The notes: a model not told the origin generated them from the sequence alone. 64,000 bases of DNA from Geodermatophilus sabuli (GCF_010686765.1 NZ_JAAGWF010000005.1:1-64000); one strand, 5' to 3'; shown: positions 49,888-58,651, counted from the stretch's first letter. Numbers and translations: made by a program.

Positions 49888-52101
49888 TCAGGTGCGGCCG
49901 AGGCCGACCAGGGTGACGTCGTCGGCGTCCGGGGGGTCCAGGGCGGCGAGGACGGCGTCCAGCAGCGCCTCCGGGCCCGCCTCGGCCGTCCCCGCGGCGG
50001 CGCGGAGGGTGTCCAGCCGGTCGGGCAGCGGGACGTCGCGCCGCTCGACCAGGCCGTCGCTGTAGAGCAGCAGCCGGTCGGCGTCGACCAGCCGGGTCCG
50101 GGCCTCGGGGTAGTCGACGGTGTCGAGCAGGCCGAGGGCCGGTCCGCGGCCCTCGCGCAGCAGCGAGACCCCGGCGGCGGTCACGTGCAGCGCCGGCAGG
50201 TGCCCGGCGTTGGTCACGGCGACGTCCCCGGTCTCGGGGTCGACCTCGGCGATGACGGCGGTGGCGAGCTCGCCGGGCAGCAGCGCGGCGATCACCTCGT
50301 TGAGGGCCTGCAGCGCCGCGGCCGGGCCGCGGTCGCGGAGCAGGTGGGCGCGCAGCGCGTGCCGAAGCTGCGCGGTGATGGCCGCCGCCGCGAGCCCGTG
50401 GCCGGCCACGTCGCCGAGCACGATCGAGATCCGGCCGCTCGGCAGCGGCACCAGGTCGTACCAGTCGCCGCCCACCACGTCGGCCGTGCTGGGCCGGTAG
50501 CGGGCGGCCAGCTCCAGACCGGGCACCTCGGGCAGCTGCTCGAGCAGCAGCGTGCGCTGCAGGGCGGCGGCCAGCCGGTTGTCCTCGCCGGCCCGCTGCA
50601 GGGCCGACTCGGTGAGGTGCCCGGCCAGTGCCCGGGCGGCGGCGATCTCGTGCGGGCGCCAGGGCGGCGCCGTTCCGCGGACCGTCTCGCTCCAGGCGGC
50701 GAAGGACCGCCGGGGGGACAGCCGCGGGCCGGCGCCGGTGTCGACGGTCTTCGACGTGTGCGGGTCGCCGCCCCAGGTCACCTCGCGGACGGTCTCCGGG
50801 CGGAACCAGGCGAGGAAGTCCCCGGCACCGACCTCGACGGCGAGCAGGCCGCTGGCCGTGGCGGCGACGTCGGCGGCCCCGGGCAGCACCTGCGCCAGCG
50901 CGTCGGTGGCCGGCGCCCCGGTGGCCAGCAACGCCGGGACCAGCGCGGCGACCCGGTCGGCGGGCGGCGTCGTCCCGATCAGGTGCAGCCGCCCGTCCAG
51001 GCGGAGCGCCGCGCCACCCGCGGGCAGCAGGTCGAGCACGGTCGGCGACCCCTCGGTGAGCGCCTGCGCCGGCGCGCGCGGCGTGCGGCCCAGCGCCGCC
51101 ACCAGCGCCGCCTGGCGCTCGGCCACCCCGACGACGTCGTCGCGCTCGCCGGCCTCGACCGTGGTGTGCAGCAGCAGCGAGGCCGTGCGGCCGAGGAACT
51201 CCGCCGCCGTCCGGTCGGCCACCGAGGGCCGGTGCGGGCCGGCGTAGTGGTGGCAGGCGATGAGGCCCCACAGCCGGCCGCGGTCGATCAGCGACACCGA
51301 CATCGAGGAGATCACGCCCATGTTGGCGAGGTACTCCAGGTGCACCGGCGAGACGCTGCGCAGCGCGGCCCCGGAGAGGTCCAGCGGCCGCCCGGTCCGC
51401 GGATCCGTCGCCGGCCGCAACGGCACCGGGCGGTAGGTGGCGTCGGGGATCAGCCGCAGCCAGTTGGTCGTGTAGAGCGCGCGGGCCTGGGCCGGGATGT
51501 CGCTGGCGGGGTAGCGCAGGCCGAGGAAGGGGGCGAGGTCGGCACGCCGGGCCTCGGCGACCACCTCGCCGTTCCACTCCGGGTCGAAGCGGTAGACCAT
51601 CACGCGGTCGAACCCGGTGAGCGTGCGGACGTCGCGGGCGAGGGTGTCGGCGAGCCCGGCCAGACCGGTGGTGGCCGACAGCCGCTGGAGCACCGCCGGC
51701 AGCCGGCGGTGCCAGGCCGCCCCGGCCTCCTCGGCGCCCTCGACCGGCTCCCACTCGGTGAGCAGCAGCCCGTCGGCGCGGGACACGACGAGGTCGAACT
51801 CGGCGCCGCGCACGGTCACCCGCAGCGGGTTGAGCTCCGCGAGGTCACCGGCCAGCCCGGCACGCAGCCGGGTGAGATCGGCGTCCCCCAGGACGGCGGA
51901 GAGGTCGTCCCCCTCGCCCAGCAGCTCCGCGGCGTTGGCCGAGGCGACGACGACGGCGAGCTCGGGCTCGGTGACCGCGAGCAGGGCGCCGTGCGGCTGG
52001 ATGGCGCCGGGGACGGCGATCGGCTCGTCCGCGCAGCGCTGCAGGGCCTCGTCGCCGAGGGCCGGGACACCGGTCGGTGCGGAACTCGGCGGCGACGTCA
52101 T
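49888..52101 (-). CDS. Bacteriophytochrome fused to a SpoIIE/PP2C phosphatase
   Basis: 737 residues. PAS with the biliverdin-linking Cys23 in the CxxEPIxxPGxIQPHG pattern (RCADEPIAVPGAIQPHG); GAF with the phytochrome motif PASDIPAQARALY (Asp near 201); PHY with the tongue motif PRRSF (about 460); then SpoIIE phosphatase from ~540 (VVGGDWYDLV, LGDVAGHGLAAAA, LLYSDGLVER, DDVTLVGLGR). All chromophore-binding and metal-binding residues I can check are present. A red/far-red light receptor that dephosphorylates a partner instead of acting as a histidine kinase. A STAS protein is encoded 11 bp upstream on the same strand; the anti-sigma-type kinase is divergent. Confidence 0.92.
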   Translation of the reverse strand: MTSPPSSAPTGVPALGDEALQRCADEPIAVPGAIQPHGALLAVTEPELAVVVASANAAELLGEGDDLSAVLGDADLTRLRAGLAGDLAELNPLRVTVRGAEFDLVVSRADGLLLTEWEPVEGAEEAGAAWHRRLPAVLQRLSATTGLAGLADTLARDVRTLTGFDRVMVYRFDPEWNGEVVAEARRADLAPFLGLRYPASDIPAQARALYTTNWLRLIPDATYRPVPLRPATDPRTGRPLDLSGAALRSVSPVHLEYLANMGVISSMSVSLIDRGRLWGLIACHHYAGPHRPSVADRTAAEFLGRTASLLLHTTVEAGERDDVVGVAERQAALVAALGRTPRAPAQALTEGSPTVLDLLPAGGAALRLDGRLHLIGTTPPADRVAALVPALLATGAPATDALAQVLPGAADVAATASGLLAVEVGAGDFLAWFRPETVREVTWGGDPHTSKTVDTGAGPRLSPRRSFAAWSETVRGTAPPWRPHEIAAARALAGHLTESALQRAGEDNRLAAALQRTLLLEQLPEVPGLELAARYRPSTADVVGGDWYDLVPLPSGRISIVLGDVAGHGLAAAAITAQLRHALRAHLLRDRGPAAALQALNEVIAALLPGELATAVIAEVDPETGDVAVTNAGHLPALHVTAAGVSLLREGRGPALGLLDTVDYPEARTRLVDADRLLLYSDGLVERRDVPLPDRLDTLRAAAGTAEAGPEALLDAVLAALDPPDADDVTLVGLGRT

Positions 52102-52112
52102 CGCCGGCGACC

Positions 52113-52463
52113 CTACGGGCCGACCACTCCGTCGATGCCCCTGGCCGCCTCCACGACGGGGACCAGCGCCTGCAGCTCCAGGAGGTCGATGACCAAGCGG
52201 ACCGGCCGGTTCTCCTGCGGGCAGACCACCTGGAGGGGCACGCCGCTGCCGGTGGCAGCGCGGGCGGAGCGCGCCAGTTGCCGGGCGCCGGAGGAGTCCA
52301 TGAACGTCGTCTCCGTGAGGTCGATGACCATCGAACTCGGGGACGTGGCCAGCTGCGCGTCGACCGCCTCGGCCAGCCGTGGCGCCGTCGCGATGTCGAG
52401 CTCGCCGCGTACCCTCACCGCAGGGCGTCCGAGCACCGTCGTCCGCTCGATCTCGAACAGCAC
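52113..52463 (-). CDS. STAS-domain anti-sigma factor antagonist
   Basis: 116 residues from GTG 52463 with GAGGGG. RsbV/SpoIIAA-like: VRGELDIATAPRLAEAVD, VIDLTETTFMDSSGARQLA with the phosphorylatable Ser in DSSG (about residue 58), and a C-terminal EAARGIDGVV. In such switches the anti-sigma kinase phosphorylates this Ser and the SpoIIE phosphatase removes it. The phytochrome-phosphatase gene follows 11 bp downstream, so the pair is cotranscribed. Divergent from the anti-sigma-type ATPase at 52539. Confidence 0.92.
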   Translation of the reverse strand: MLFEIERTTVLGRPAVRVRGELDIATAPRLAEAVDAQLATSPSSMVIDLTETTFMDSSGARQLARSARAATGSGVPLQVVCPQENRPVRLVIDLLELQALVPVVEAARGIDGVVGP

Positions 52464-52538
52464 GGGTCGGTCCCCTCGTCGGTGTGCACTGGCTCCTCCG
52501 CAGGGTAGTTGCCGCCGACCGCGAAGGGTGATCCGCCC

Positions 52539-52970
52539 GTGGACATCTCGTTCACCGTCCGTCTGCCGGTGGACTCGACCAGCGTCCCGTTCGTCCGGGG
52601 GCTCTGCCGCCAGGCGCTGGAGCACCTGCAGGTCGACCCGCCCGTGGTCGACGAGGTCGCGCTGGCGCTGACCGAGGCGTGCGCCAACGTGGTCCAGCAC
52701 GCGGCGGGGGACGTGGACTACGAGGTCCAGGTCGACATCGTCGACGGGACCTGCCGGATCAGCGTGTTCGACGGCGGCGACGGGTTCGACGTCGACGCGC
52801 TGCCCGCCGGCGAGGAGCGCTCCCCGCTGGACGACGGCCGCGGGCTGCTGCTCATGCAGGCGCTGGTGGACCGGTTGAGCTTCGTGCACGAGCCCGACGG
52901 CCGGCACCGGGTCACCCTGGAGAAGCGGCTGGTCCTGCACCCGCCGCTGCGCCTGGTCGACCCGGTCTGA
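52539..52970 (+). CDS. HATPase_c anti-sigma factor-type kinase (RsbW-like)
   Basis: 143 residues from GTG 52539. GHKL fold: N-box VALALTEACANVVQHA (residues ~45-60), G1 VFDGGDGFDV and G2 DGRGLLLMQALVD. It resembles RsbW/SpoIIAB and the stand-alone actinobacterial ATP-binding proteins. It would bind a sigma factor or phosphorylate the STAS antagonist at 52113. No sigma factor is encoded in this window. The kinase gene at 52982 follows by 11 bp in the same transcript. Confidence 0.9.
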   Translation: MDISFTVRLPVDSTSVPFVRGLCRQALEHLQVDPPVVDEVALALTEACANVVQHAAGDVDYEVQVDIVDGTCRISVFDGGDGFDVDALPAGEERSPLDDGRGLLLMQALVDRLSFVHEPDGRHRVTLEKRLVLHPPLRLVDPV

Positions 52971-52981
52971 CCGTCGCGCCG

Positions 52982-54505
52982 ATGCAGAAGGCGGGCAGCG
53001 TCCTCGAGGACCGGTACGAGCTGCAACTCCTCCTCGCCACGGGCGGGATGGGGCAGGTGTGGCGCGCCCGTGACCTCGTCCTCGGCCGGCAGGTCGCGGT
53101 CAAGGTGCTGCGCAGCGAGTACACCGGCGACGCGGTCTTCCTGACCCGCTTCCGGACCGAGGCCCGGCTCTCCGCGGGGCTCGTGCACCCCAACGTCGCC
53201 GTGCTGCACGACTACGGCGAGGTGGACGCCGGCGGGGACCGGCTGGTCTACCTGGTGATGGAGCTCGTCGAGGGCGAGCCGCTGTCGACGGTGCTGCAGC
53301 GGGAGCGGCGGCTGTCTCCGACCCGGGCCCTCGACGTGCTGCGCCAGGCCGCCGCCGGGCTGGCCGCGGCGCACGCGGCCGGGGTCGTGCACCGGGACGT
53401 CAAGCCGGGCAACGTCCTGGTCGGCGACGACGGCACCGTCAAGATCACCGATTTCGGGATCGCCTGGTCGGCGGCGAACGCGGCGGTCACCCGCACCGGC
53501 CACGTCGTCGGCACCGCCCAGTACCTCGCGCCCGAGCAGGTGGAGGGCGCGAAGGCCACCGCCGCCAGCGACGTCTACTCCTGGGGCATGGTCGCCTACG
53601 AGTGCCTGGCCGGCCGGCGTGCGTTCGACGGGGACAACCCGGTCGACGTGGCGGTGCTCCAGCTGCGGGAGACCCCGGCCCCGCTGCCGGACGACGTCCC
53701 CGAGCCGGTGCGGCGGCTGGTCGACCGGACGCTGGTCAAGGACCCGGCCGGCCGGATCGCCGACGGCGCGGCGCTGCTGGCCGCGATCGACGAGGTGGTC
53801 GCCCCGGACGGGCCCGCCCGGTTCGACACCCTGGTGATGCCCGCGGTGCGCACCGAGCCGGAGACCCGTGCCATGGCCGTGCCGCTCGGGGACGTCGGTG
53901 GTGCGCCCCAGGACCGTGCCGGGCTGCCGGACGACGACGTCCTCGACGAGGCCTCCGGCTCCCGCCGGTGGGGGGCCCGCGTGCTCGTGCCGCTGGTCGT
54001 CGCGCTGCTGGCGGTCGCGGCGGTGGCGACCGGGCTGCTCCTGGGGTCGAGCGGCGACCCGGCAGCGACCAGCGGGCCGTCGGCGGTGCCGACGCCCTCG
54101 CCCTCGTCGGTGGCCGCCGCGCCGCCGGCGCCGCTCGTGCCGCGCGTCCGGCTGGTCGCCGCGGAGCACGTCGGCCGGCCGGTGGACCGGGTCCAGGCCG
54201 AGCTCACCGGGCTGGACCTCGTCGTCGTCCTGCGGGCGGTCGAGACCACCGACGTGCCGGCGGGTGCGGTGACGGCGCTGGAACCGGTGGGTGACGTGCC
54301 CGTCGGCACCACGGTCACCGTCACCCACGCCGTCGCGCCACCCCCTCCCCCGCCTCCGCCGCCCCCGCCCGTGGTCGTCGCCCCGCCGGTGCCGGACACC
54401 GCGGGCGAGGGGGACGGGGACGACGGGGACCGGGAGGAGCGGCGCCGCGAGCGGGCCGAGGAACGCGAGGACCGGGAGCGCGATCGAGGCCGCGGCCGCG
54501 ACTGA
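52982..54505 (+). CDS. PknB-type Ser/Thr kinase with one PASTA domain
   Basis: 507 residues from ATG 52982. Kinase domain ~12-275: LLATGGMGQVWRARD, VAVKVLRSEY, VVHRDVKPGNVLV, ITDFGIAW, GTAQYLAPEQ. Membrane helix about 340-362 (VLVPLVVALLAVAAVATGLLL). Outside: a Ser/Pro linker, one PASTA repeat (LVAAEHVGRPVDRVQAELTG to VPVGTTVTVTHA), an eleven-Pro run and a terminal Glu/Arg mixed-charge tail. PASTA kinases respond to muropeptides; here only one copy is present instead of the usual three or four. Cotranscribed with the anti-sigma-type ATPase, which may be its substrate. Confidence 0.92.
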   Translation: MQKAGSVLEDRYELQLLLATGGMGQVWRARDLVLGRQVAVKVLRSEYTGDAVFLTRFRTEARLSAGLVHPNVAVLHDYGEVDAGGDRLVYLVMELVEGEPLSTVLQRERRLSPTRALDVLRQAAAGLAAAHAAGVVHRDVKPGNVLVGDDGTVKITDFGIAWSAANAAVTRTGHVVGTAQYLAPEQVEGAKATAASDVYSWGMVAYECLAGRRAFDGDNPVDVAVLQLRETPAPLPDDVPEPVRRLVDRTLVKDPAGRIADGAALLAAIDEVVAPDGPARFDTLVMPAVRTEPETRAMAVPLGDVGGAPQDRAGLPDDDVLDEASGSRRWGARVLVPLVVALLAVAAVATGLLLGSSGDPAATSGPSAVPTPSPSSVAAAPPAPLVPRVRLVAAEHVGRPVDRVQAELTGLDLVVVLRAVETTDVPAGAVTALEPVGDVPVGTTVTVTHAVAPPPPPPPPPPPVVVAPPVPDTAGEGDGDDGDREERRRERAEEREDRERDRGRGRD

Positions 54506-54545
54506 CCGCGGGGCGGGAACGGCCGTGTCCGCCCTCCCGACGGGG

Positions 54546-54551
54546 TATGGG
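54546..54551 (+). promoter_or_regulatory. -10-like element of leaderless rtcB promoter
   Basis: TATGGG ends exactly 6 nt before GTG 54558. Confidence 0.4.
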
Positions 54552-54557
54552 CCGACC

Positions 54558-55715
54558 GTGGAGACCATCAACGAGCGGCTGCTGAACTGGGCGTCGATCC
54601 TCGAGCCGACCACCCGCCTGCAGGCCGAGCGCACCGCGTCGATGCCGTTCATCCACCCGCACCTGGCGCTGATGCCCGACGCGCACCTGGGCATGGGCGC
54701 CACCGTCGGCTCGGTCATCCCGACCGACGGCGCGATCATCCCAGCGGCGGTCGGGGTGGACATCGGCTGCGGGATGAACGCCGTCCGCACCCAGTTCACC
54801 GCGGCCGACCTGCGCGGCCGGAACCTGGCGGTGCTGCACGAGCAGATCTCCCGGGCGGTCCCGCTGTCGGCCGGCCGGTACAACAAGAAGGTCCGCGACA
54901 CCGCCGCGGCGCGGGTCGCCGAGCTGCGCGGGCTGCCCGGCGCGGACCAGGCCGACGGCGTCAGCTCGAACTGGCCGCTGCAGCTGGGCTCGCTCGGGTC
55001 GGGCAACCACTTCATCGAGGTCTCGCTGGACGAGGCCGACCGGGTGTGGCTGTTCCTGCACTCCGGCTCGCGCGGGGTGGGCAACCGGCTGGCGTCCACG
55101 CACATCCGGATCGCGCAGGAGCGCTGCCGCGGGATCGACCTGCCCGACCGCGACCTCGCCTACCTGGAGGAAGGGACGCCGGAGTTCGACGCCTACATCG
55201 AGGCGCTGCGCTGGGCCCAGCGGTTCGCCGCCCTCAACCGCGAGGAGATGATGGACCGCGTCGCCGAGCAGGTCTCACGGTTCCTCGGCACCGAGGTGGA
55301 GCGGGTCACCGAGATCAGCTGCCACCACAACTACACCGAGCGCGAGACGCACGCCGGACGGTCGGTGTGGCTGTCCCGCAAGGGCGCGATCTCGGCCCGC
55401 GCGGGGCAGGAGGGCCTGATCCCGGGGTCGATGGGGGCGGCGTCCTACGTCGTCGCCGGCAAGGGCAACGCCGACGCCCTGATGTCGGCGCCGCACGGCG
55501 CGGGCCGCAACCACTCGCGGAACGCGGCTCGGCGGCTGTTCTCCCGCGCCGACCTCGACAAGCGGATGACGGGCATCGCCTGGGGCCGCTCGGACGCCTT
55601 CCTCGACGAGCACCCGGATGCGTACAAACCGATCGACACCGTGATGGCCGACGCCGCCGACCTCGTGGAGATCCGGCACACGCTGCGCCAGGTGGTCAAC
55701 GTCAAGGGCGACTGA
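54558..55715 (+). CDS. rtcB: RtcB family RNA-splicing/repair ligase
   Basis: 385 residues from GTG 54558. Motifs of RtcB in order: LMPDAHLGMGATVGSVIPT, GVDIGCGMNAVRT (metal Cys), GSLGSGNHFIEV, LHSGSRGVGN, SCHHNYTER (metal His), RKGAISARAGQEG, IPGSMGAASYVVAGKGN and SAPHGAGR, whose His is the guanylated residue. It joins 2',3'-cyclic phosphate or 3'-phosphate RNA to 5'-OH ends with GTP and Mn2+. Usually RNA repair in bacteria. No RtcA or archease gene nearby. Confidence 0.92.
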   Translation: METINERLLNWASILEPTTRLQAERTASMPFIHPHLALMPDAHLGMGATVGSVIPTDGAIIPAAVGVDIGCGMNAVRTQFTAADLRGRNLAVLHEQISRAVPLSAGRYNKKVRDTAAARVAELRGLPGADQADGVSSNWPLQLGSLGSGNHFIEVSLDEADRVWLFLHSGSRGVGNRLASTHIRIAQERCRGIDLPDRDLAYLEEGTPEFDAYIEALRWAQRFAALNREEMMDRVAEQVSRFLGTEVERVTEISCHHNYTERETHAGRSVWLSRKGAISARAGQEGLIPGSMGAASYVVAGKGNADALMSAPHGAGRNHSRNAARRLFSRADLDKRMTGIAWGRSDAFLDEHPDAYKPIDTVMADAADLVEIRHTLRQVVNVKGD

Positions 55716-55750
55716 GGACATCCGGCCCGGCGTGGGGGCCCGGGGCGGGC

Positions 55751-55756
55751 TAGCGT
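55751..55756 (+). promoter_or_regulatory. CTAGCGT-type -10 element ahead of the SDR gene
   Basis: TAGCGT preceded by C, 34 nt before ATG 55791, with a GGGAG ribosome binding site. Confidence 0.45.
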
Positions 55757-55790
55757 CGGCCGGGCACGGGGCCGGAGCGGGAGATGCGCG

Positions 55791-56711
55791 ATGGGCACGC
55801 TGCTGCTGTGCGGTGGCACCGGCGTCCTCGGCGGGCGGATCGCCACGCTGCTGGCCGGGCGCGGAGTGCGTGTGCGGGTGATGGTCCGTGCGGGGAGCGA
55901 CGAGAGCGCCCTGCGAGCGCTCGGCGCCGAGATCGTGACCGGCGACCTGACCGACCCGGCGAGCCTGGACCGGGCGGTGACCGATGCGGGCACGGTCGTC
56001 TCGACCGCCAACGCCATCGGGCGGCTGCTCGCCGGGCGGGCGCGCGGCCTGACCCTCGACGCCGTCGACCGCGTCGGCAACCTCGCGCTGGTGCGCGCGG
56101 CGGAGACAGCCGGCGTCGAGCGGTTCGTGTTCGTGTCGATGTCCGGGCTGAGCGCCGCCATGGTCGCCCGCTCGCCCTTCGCCGCGGCCAAGCGGCAGAC
56201 GGAGCGGGCCCTGGCCGCCTCCCCGATGCCGTCGGTGGTCGTCCGGCCGAGCCGGTTCCAGGAGACGTGGCTGTCCCCGCGGACCGGCATCCACCCGGAC
56301 CGGCGGCTCGCCGTGGTCTACGGGCGCGGCCGGACGCCGGAGCGATTGGTCGCCGTCGGCGACGTCGCCGAGGCCTGCGTCCGGCTGGCGCTCGCCGGCG
56401 ATCCGCCGTCGACCGTGGAGGTCGGCGGGTCGGAGGCGCTCACCCGGCATCAGGTGGTCGACGGCTTCGAGAGGGAGACGGGCACCCGGTTCCGGCGGAT
56501 CCGCGTGCCGCGGCCGGCGCTGGCGGCAGGGAGCCGGGCGCTGCGGCGGGCCAAGCCGGAGCTCGCCTCGATCCTCGGCATGGCCCTGACCGCCGACGAG
56601 GAGGACGACGGTGTCGGACCCGACGCGCTGCGTCGACTCGGCATCGAGCCCCGGACGACGTCGCAGGCGATCTCCGACCTGGTGCGGGAGCGTGTCGCCG
56701 CCGACGGGTGA
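55791..56711 (+). CDS. NAD(P)-binding atypical short-chain dehydrogenase (NmrA/SDR_a5-like)
   Basis: 306 residues. Rossmann start LLCGGTGVLGGRIATLLAGRG (first 20 residues carry the GxxGxxG motif), ALGAEIVTGDLTDPASLDRA, FVFVSMSGLSAA, an active-site region without a clear YxxxK, VVRPSRFQETWLSP and SEALTRHQVVDGFE. The absence of the Tyr-Lys pair fits NmrA-like sensors or complex-I-type reductases as much as true dehydrogenases. Convergent with the amidase gene. Confidence 0.82.
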   Translation: MGTLLLCGGTGVLGGRIATLLAGRGVRVRVMVRAGSDESALRALGAEIVTGDLTDPASLDRAVTDAGTVVSTANAIGRLLAGRARGLTLDAVDRVGNLALVRAAETAGVERFVFVSMSGLSAAMVARSPFAAAKRQTERALAASPMPSVVVRPSRFQETWLSPRTGIHPDRRLAVVYGRGRTPERLVAVGDVAEACVRLALAGDPPSTVEVGGSEALTRHQVVDGFERETGTRFRRIRVPRPALAAGSRALRRAKPELASILGMALTADEEDDGVGPDALRRLGIEPRTTSQAISDLVRERVAADG

Positions 56712-56761
56712 CCTGTGGCCCGGCCGGCACGGGCTGCGCCGGTGGCCGACGTCGAGGGCGA

Positions 56762-58102
56762 CTAGGGGCGTCGGGTGTGCCAGTCGGTCGCCTCCTGGTA
56801 GGCGGCGGCGACCTGGAACAGCGTCGCCTCGTCGAACCGGCGGGCCGCGAGTGACACCCCGACCGGGTTCCCGCTCCGGGGGTGGAAGCCGATCGGCAGG
56901 CTCAGGGTGGGGCCGTCGTGCAGGGACCAGGGCACCGTGGCGCGGCCGAGCACCCCCGCCGGGTCCCAGGACGACTCCCCCGCGGCGACCGGCGCCTCCA
57001 CGGGCACCACCGGGGTGACGACGACGTCGACGTCGTCGAACACCTCGGCGAGGCGCCGACGGTAGCGCTGCCGGAACTCCAGGGACCGCACGAGGTCGGT
57101 CCCGGCGACCGCCATCCCCGACGACAGGCGGGCCCGGACGTCCGGGGAGAAGTCCTGCGGGGACGCGGCCAGCCGCTCCTGGTGGAACGCCGCGCCCTCG
57201 CACCGGATGATGCGCAGGCAGTGTTCCGTGGCGTCGGCGGCCCGGAGGTCCGGGACGGCGGCGGAGGCGGTGCCCTGGTCGGCGAGCCACCGCAGGAAGT
57301 CCTCGACGAGGGCGCCGATGCCGTCGTCCAGCTCGTCGAAGAAGAAGTCGCGGGCTACCCCGGCCCGCATCCCGTCGAGGGGCTTCCCGATCAGCGCCGT
57401 CGCCGGGAGCCCGTCGCTGACCGTCGACCACGGGTCGGTCGGGTCGGGAGCCCGGAGGGCGTCCGCCAGCTGGGCGACCTGCACCGCGGAGCGGCCCATG
57501 GGGCCGACCGTGTCGATGCTGCGCCCGACCGGGACGACGCCCGACGTGGAGATCGTGCCGACGCTGGGCCGCAACCCCACGACGCCGTTGAGCGCCGCGG
57601 GGATGCGCACCGACCCCCCGGTGTCGGTGCCCAGCGCGAGGTCGCAGTAGCCGGCGGCGAGGGCGGCGCCCGGGCCCCCGCTGGACCCTCCGGCGGTGCG
57701 GTCGGTGTCCCAGGGGTTGCGGCAGGAGCCGTACCAGGGGTTCTGCGTCATCGTCCCCCACGCCAGCTCGGCCATGTTGAGCTTGGCGACCACGACCGCC
57801 CCGGCGCGCCGGAGGAGCGCGACGCTGGGCGCGTCCGATACCGCGACGTGGTCGGCGCGGTACGCCGACCCGGCCGTGGTCAGCACCCCGGCGGCGTCGA
57901 TGTTGTCCTTGAGCCCCACGAGCGCCCCGTCCAGCGGACCGCGGGACTCCCCGGCGGCGCGTCGCCGGTCCGCGGCCGCGGCGGCACCGCGTGACTCCTC
58001 GATCCAGGTGATGACGGCACGGAGGTCGGCGTCGCGGGCCTGCCACCGCGCGCGGGCCTCGTCCCACCGCTGCGTCGCGGGCGTCTCGTCCGGGTCCTGC
58101 AT
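56762..58102 (-). CDS. Amidase (amidase signature family)
   Basis: 446 residues from ATG 58102 with GGAGGT. Ser-cisSer-Lys triad: Lys in LVGLKDNID (about residue 65), cis-Ser in RTAGGSSGGPGAALAAG, and nucleophile Ser in GTDTGGSVRIPAALNG (about 160). Hydrolyses small amides or acts like AtzF/AtzE-type enzymes. No GatB/GatC nearby and the sequence lacks tRNA-associated features, so it is not GatA of the amidotransferase. Cytoplasmic. A run of imperfect 15-bp repeats lies just upstream. Confidence 0.88.
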   Translation of the reverse strand: MQDPDETPATQRWDEARARWQARDADLRAVITWIEESRGAAAAADRRRAAGESRGPLDGALVGLKDNIDAAGVLTTAGSAYRADHVAVSDAPSVALLRRAGAVVVAKLNMAELAWGTMTQNPWYGSCRNPWDTDRTAGGSSGGPGAALAAGYCDLALGTDTGGSVRIPAALNGVVGLRPSVGTISTSGVVPVGRSIDTVGPMGRSAVQVAQLADALRAPDPTDPWSTVSDGLPATALIGKPLDGMRAGVARDFFFDELDDGIGALVEDFLRWLADQGTASAAVPDLRAADATEHCLRIIRCEGAAFHQERLAASPQDFSPDVRARLSSGMAVAGTDLVRSLEFRQRYRRRLAEVFDDVDVVVTPVVPVEAPVAAGESSWDPAGVLGRATVPWSLHDGPTLSLPIGFHPRSGNPVGVSLAARRFDEATLFQVAAAYQEATDWHTRRP

Positions 58103-58149
58103 CCCCACCTCCGGAGGTCTGGGGCGCCCGGTGGCTCCCGGGCGGTCGA

Positions 58150-58205
58150 TCACGACGCGGCTCAGCTCGGCGCGGCTGTGCTCGCTGCGGTTCGGCTCGG
58201 CGCGC
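58150..58205. repeat. Imperfect 15-bp tandem repeat between amidase and NmrA remnant
   Basis: Units of the type CTCGGCGCGGCTGTG, CTCGCTGCGGTTCGG and CTCGGCGCGCCGGGG follow each other. They run into the 3' end of the NmrA remnant (58162). Confidence 0.45.
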
Positions 58206-58452
58206 CGGGGCTCCAGCCGCTCGCGGCCAGCCAGGCCGGGAGGTCGTGGGTGTCCGGGGCGAGGGCGCGGGTGGCGGCGACGTCGCCCTGGTAGGCGGGC
58301 AGTTCGCCGAACCAGGCGAACATCGCCCGCAGGTCCTCGTCGTCGCCGAGGACGTCGAGCGGCAGGGGCTCGTAGCGTGCGCGCAGCGCGCGGGCGGTGG
58401 CACCGCCCTGCCGTCCGGTGGCGCCGACGACGGCGATCAGGGGTTCGGGCAC
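58162..58452 (-). pseudogene. NmrA-family gene with large internal deletion
   Basis: A 96-codon open frame from GTG 58452. The N-terminus PLIAVVGATGRQGGATARAL is a full NmrA Rossmann fingerprint; it then switches to RYEPLPLDVLGDDEDLRAMF and GYQ-like YQGDVAATRALAPDTHDLPAWL, which in intact NmrA proteins (~280-310 residues) forms the C-terminus. About 190-200 residues in the middle are missing, in frame. The last ~15 residues run into the tandem repeat. The product cannot have a complete fold, so it is likely a decayed gene. Confidence 0.6.
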
Positions 58453-58651
58453 GCGGCGGCTCCTCGGACACAGGGGTGGACCGGCACCACTGTGCCCGCC
58501 GGGTCCGACGACGTGGAGATCAGGGGGACCCGGTGCCCACTGCGAACGGGGGCGCCCAGACGCCGCGGGCCTCATCCGGGCGGCGGCCGCGGTCGGCGGA
58601 CGGGTCGTGCTCGAGGCGGCTCGGCTGCCCAGCGGCTCCGGGCCGGTCAGC

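Noticed and set aside
56762-58102. Possible GatA subunit of tRNA amidotransferase
   Set aside because: No GatB or GatC genes adjacent and the sequence looks like a free-standing amidase.
58150-58205. Possible CRISPR-like or satellite array
   Set aside because: Only about three imperfect 15-bp units without spacers; best described as a short tandem repeat.
55275-58403. 1042-codon minus-strand open frame
   Set aside because: Overlaps RtcB, the SDR and the amidase in other frames; no motif of its own.
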